Position numbers and translations under genes: made by a program. The notes below the pieces were generated by a model that did no database searches, was not told the DNA's origin, and was given only the letters and a program-made list of their open reading frames with translations. Positions 61,869 to 64,000 of a stretch of 64,000 bases of DNA are shown here, in pieces (the first letter of the stretch is position 1; every line of letters begins with the position of its first letter). Source of the stretch: an uncultured Sulfitobacter sp. (lineage in GTDB: Bacteria > Pseudomonadota > Alphaproteobacteria > Rhodobacterales > Rhodobacteraceae); assembly GCF_947499945.1 (NCBI RefSeq), contig NZ_CANMQD010000001.1, forward strand, positions 620,001-684,000. Reading direction: 5' to 3'.

Positions 61869-62456
61869 TTAGATCATCGCAGGTGCCCACGGCCGCTGAT
61901 CTGGAACATGTAGGCGCATGTGCTCACCCAGCTTCAATGTGCCTTCCCGCTCCACCCACGCAGTAACGCCGCGACGGTTCTTGGACGCTCCTTTCACAGC
62001 AGCGCCAGCCCCAGGCATATCCTCCTCAATCCCGCGTGCAGGCAACACGCAAGGGCGGTTCTCCATATCAATCACAATCGTCGCCCCCGATTCAGCTTGA
62101 AGCCGTGAAGACGGCGGCACATGGGTAAAATCAGCAATTCCCTCAATCACCAAAGTCGCCCCCATATAACTTGGGTCGAGAGCCTCAACCCCCATCGTCG
62201 ACGCAATCGCCGCGAGTTCTTCCGTACTCATCACGCAAAGCTGGCGGGTGTTACGGATCACCGTATCGCGCGTATATTGCGACAGCACGCGACTACATGA
62301 GGGCCGCGTCAGCCCGCCATGGTCCTCCCCCTCCGGCCCTGCAAGGCTAAGAATTAACGTCTCGCGCCGCTGCGCCTGCAACGCGGCAGAACGGTCAGGT
62401 ACAACGCCCAGCCAAGTGATTGTCGCATAGTAATCGGTGGGAATAAGCGCTGGCAT
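61869..62456 (-). CDS. MOSC-domain protein
   Basis: A 195-residue protein with the MOSC (molybdenum cofactor sulfurase C-terminal) fold. LSLAGPEGEDHGGLTRPSCS near residue 38 and CVMSTEELAAIASTM near 76 fit the family, ending with GVTAWVEREGTLKLGEHMRL. The conserved Cys is in PSCSRV near residue 56. It may bind sulfur or molybdopterin; a concrete function is unknown. AGGAGA precedes the ATG. It lies downstream of ftsH on the same strand, after a terminator. Confidence 0.85.
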   Translation of the reverse strand: MPALIPTDYYATITWLGVVPDRSAALQAQRRETLILSLAGPEGEDHGGLTRPSCSRVLSQYTRDTVIRNTRQLCVMSTEELAAIASTMGVEALDPSYMGATLVIEGIADFTHVPPSSRLQAESGATIVIDMENRPCVLPARGIEEDMPGAGAAVKGASKNRRGVTAWVEREGTLKLGEHMRLHVPDQRPWAPAMI

Positions 62457-62496
62457 ATATTGTCTCCTGTTGCGGCAATCCTGCAAGCCTTGCGTC

Positions 62497-62527
62497 AAAA
62501 AGAAAAGGCCCCGCGCAGTGCAGGGCC
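62497..62527 (-). terminator. Terminator after ftsH
   Basis: On the minus strand GGCCC-TGCACTGCGCG-GGGCC is followed by TTTTCTTTTTG, about 35 bases after the ftsH stop. A standard Rho-independent terminator. Confidence 0.85.
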
Positions 62528-62562
62528 ATGATCTTTTGTATTGTCTGTTTCACAAAGTGTGA

Positions 62563-64000
62563 TCAGGCTGAAGGCTCAGGTTCCATCCCACCAGAGGGGG
62601 GTGTTTTCTTACCCTTCGCCTTTGGAATCGCTGTGATGCTTGGGGCGGACCCGCTGTCAGGCTTGTCATCATCCTCAGGCTCGGTCGGCGGATTACCCGC
62701 CATCACGCGCTTGATTTCCTCACCCGTCAGAGTTTCATACTCAAGCAGGCCTTGCGCCAGCCGCTCAAACTCTTCCGCGTTATCTTCGATCACCTTGTAC
62801 GCAACAGCATAACCAGTATCGATGATCGCCTTAACTTCGCTCTCGATCAGCTCCTTGGTCGCCGCCGAGACACTGAAACCGCCCGCGCCACCATTGGCCT
62901 GATACCCAGCTGCCGCTTCCTGATAGTCGATGTTACCGACCTTGTCGGACATGCCATAGCGCATGACCATCGCACGCGCCAAAGCACTGGCTTGCATGAT
63001 GTCGCCCACAGGACCGGAGGACACGGAATCAGCACCGTACTTAAAGATTTCGGCTGCCTTGCCCGCCATCGTCATAGCGATACGCTCTTCGGCTTCATCC
63101 TTGAACATCTGCAGCTTGTCCATTTCCGGCAGGCTCATCACCATGCCCAAAGCACCGCCACGCGGGATGATCGTGGCCTTATAGACAGGATCACACTTCG
63201 GCATCTTGATGCCCACAAGCGCGTGGCCAGCCTCGTGGTAGGCAGTCTTTTCCTTCTGGTCTTGCGTCAGCACCATCGAGCGGCGCTCGGCACCCATCAT
63301 GATCTTATCCTTGGCAGATTCGAAATCCATCATCGCGACGAAACGACGGCCAACACGCGCAGCCGTCAATGCTGCCTCGTTCACAAGGTTCGCTAGATCA
63401 GCACCGGAGAACCCGGGTGTACCGCGCGCAATAATGCGCAGATCAACGTCAGGGCCCAGCGGCGTCTTGCGTGCATGCACACCCAGAATCTTCTCACGGC
63501 CTTTGATGTCGGGGTTGCCAACTGTCACCTGACGGTCAAAACGACCAGGTCGCAGCAAAGCAGGGTCAAGCACATCTTTACGGTTGGTCGCCGCGATAAT
63601 GATCACACCCTCGTTGGCTTCAAAACCATCCATTTCAACGAGTAACTGGTTGAGCGTCTGCTCACGCTCGTCATTACCGCCACCGTAACCAGCGCCACGC
63701 GAGCGGCCAACCGCATCAATCTCGTCGATAAACACGATGCACGGCGCATTCTTTTTCGCCTGCTCGAACATGTCGCGCACACGGCTTGCACCCACACCCA
63801 CAAACATTTCGACAAAGTCGGAACCGGAGATGGTGAAAAACGGCACACCCGCCTCGCCTGCAATCGCACGCGCCAGTAGCGTTTTACCGGTACCTGGCGG
63901 GCCTTCAAGCAACGCACCCTTGGGAATCTTACCACCCAAACGGCTGAATTTCTGCGGATTGCGCAGGAATTCCACGATCTCTTCGAGTTCTTCTTTAGCC
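62563..64000 (-). CDS. ftsH: ATP-dependent zinc metalloprotease FtsH (N-terminus beyond window)
   Basis: The visible 478 codons begin [18 protein letters not shown] and are open at the right edge, so the two membrane helices and periplasmic part are missing. The AAA domain has Walker [21 protein letters not shown], Walker [19 protein letters not shown] and the second region of homology [11 protein letters not shown]. The zinc motif HEAGH is in [20 protein letters not shown], with the third ligand near [11 protein letters not shown]. The tail is acidic and proline-rich. It degrades membrane and regulatory proteins. The apparent start at 63975 is only an internal GTG. Confidence 0.97.
   Translation of the reverse strand, partial: AKEELEEIVEFLRNPQKFSRLGGKIPKGALLEGPPGTGKTLLARAIAGEAGVPFFTISGSDFVEMFVGVGASRVRDMFEQAKKNAPCIVFIDEIDAVGRSRGAGYGGGNDEREQTLNQLLVEMDGFEANEGVIIIAATNRKDVLDPALLRPGRFDRQVTVGNPDIKGREKILGVHARKTPLGPDVDLRIIARGTPGFSGADLANLVNEAALTAARVGRRFVAMMDFESAKDKIMMGAERRSMVLTQDQKEKTAYHEAGHALVGIKMPKCDPVYKATIIPRGGALGMVMSLPEMDKLQMFKDEAEERIAMTMAGKAAEIFKYGADSVSSGPVGDIMQASALARAMVMRYGMSDKVGNIDYQEAAAGYQANGGAGGFSVSAATKELIESEVKAIIDTGYAVAYKVIEDNAEEFERLAQGLLEYETLTGEEIKRVMAGNPPTEPEDDDKPDSGSAPSITAIPKAKGKKTPPSGGMEPEPSA

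Overview
The window looks like chromosomal DNA from a marine Roseobacter-clade alphaproteobacterium (Rhodobacterales). Three things point there: the cox order ctaC-ctaB-small ORF-ctaG-ctaE-surf1-thrC-M16 peptidase, the NasS/NasT-controlled nitrate operon, and an Flp/tad locus with an OmpA-type lipoprotein. DUF1127 genes followed by CCUCCUCCC-loop RNA hairpins fit the same group. I cannot assign a genus from this window. I see no phage, insertion sequence, CRISPR array, tRNA or rRNA. Both edges cut genes: a GNAT acetyltransferase on the left and ftsH on the right.

Layout: 1-2.4 kb holds the start of a GNAT gene, a candidate stress sRNA with two anti-Shine-Dalgarno loops, two overlapping DUF1127 genes, a LysR regulator with a carboxymuconolactone-decarboxylase-like gene, and a decayed metallophosphoesterase fragment. 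From 16.3 down to 2.4 kb (minus strand) is a complete assimilatory nitrate system: nasT-nasS (antiterminator and nitrate sensor), an RNA leader with hairpin and terminator, nrtA-nrtB-fused nrtCD (uptake), nirB-nirD (nitrite reductase), nasA (nitrate reductase), a TrpD2-like gene and cysG (siroheme for NirB). Most junctions overlap by 4 nt. 17.0-19.7 kb carries mtnP, a DUF2927 protein, a LysE exporter and apt (methylthioadenosine/adenine salvage).

19.7-29.6 kb (minus) has a FAD-linked oxidase, a metallo-hydrolase, a GNAT protein, an M16 peptidase, thrC, surf1 and the cytochrome c oxidase subunit/assembly genes without subunit I. 29.8-38.1 kb (plus) has tldD, a small membrane protein, dprA, topA, an L,D-transpeptidase and the two CoA-transferase subunits; a convergent lytic transglycosylase follows.

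39.3-51.5 kb is a tight-adherence (Flp/tad) pilus cluster: two pilins, cpaB, secretin, OmpA-like lipoprotein, cpaE, cpaF, tadB, tadC, two TPR lipoproteins, a prepilin peptidase and an unusual AAA ATPase. 51.5-56.0 kb has a dehydrogenase, the ligase-associated DEXH helicase with its PdeM nuclease, and a PaaI thioesterase. 56.0-64.0 kb has a membrane LytTR regulator, a DUF2306 protein, folD and fhs (one-carbon metabolism), a lamin-tail/Hint protein, a lipoprotein cytochrome c, a MOSC protein and ftsH.

The signals I rate highest are the cuckoo/CcsR-like sRNA beside the DUF1127 genes, the NasT leader RNA, the TrpD2-like gene inside the nitrate operon, and the tad-associated AAA ATPase.
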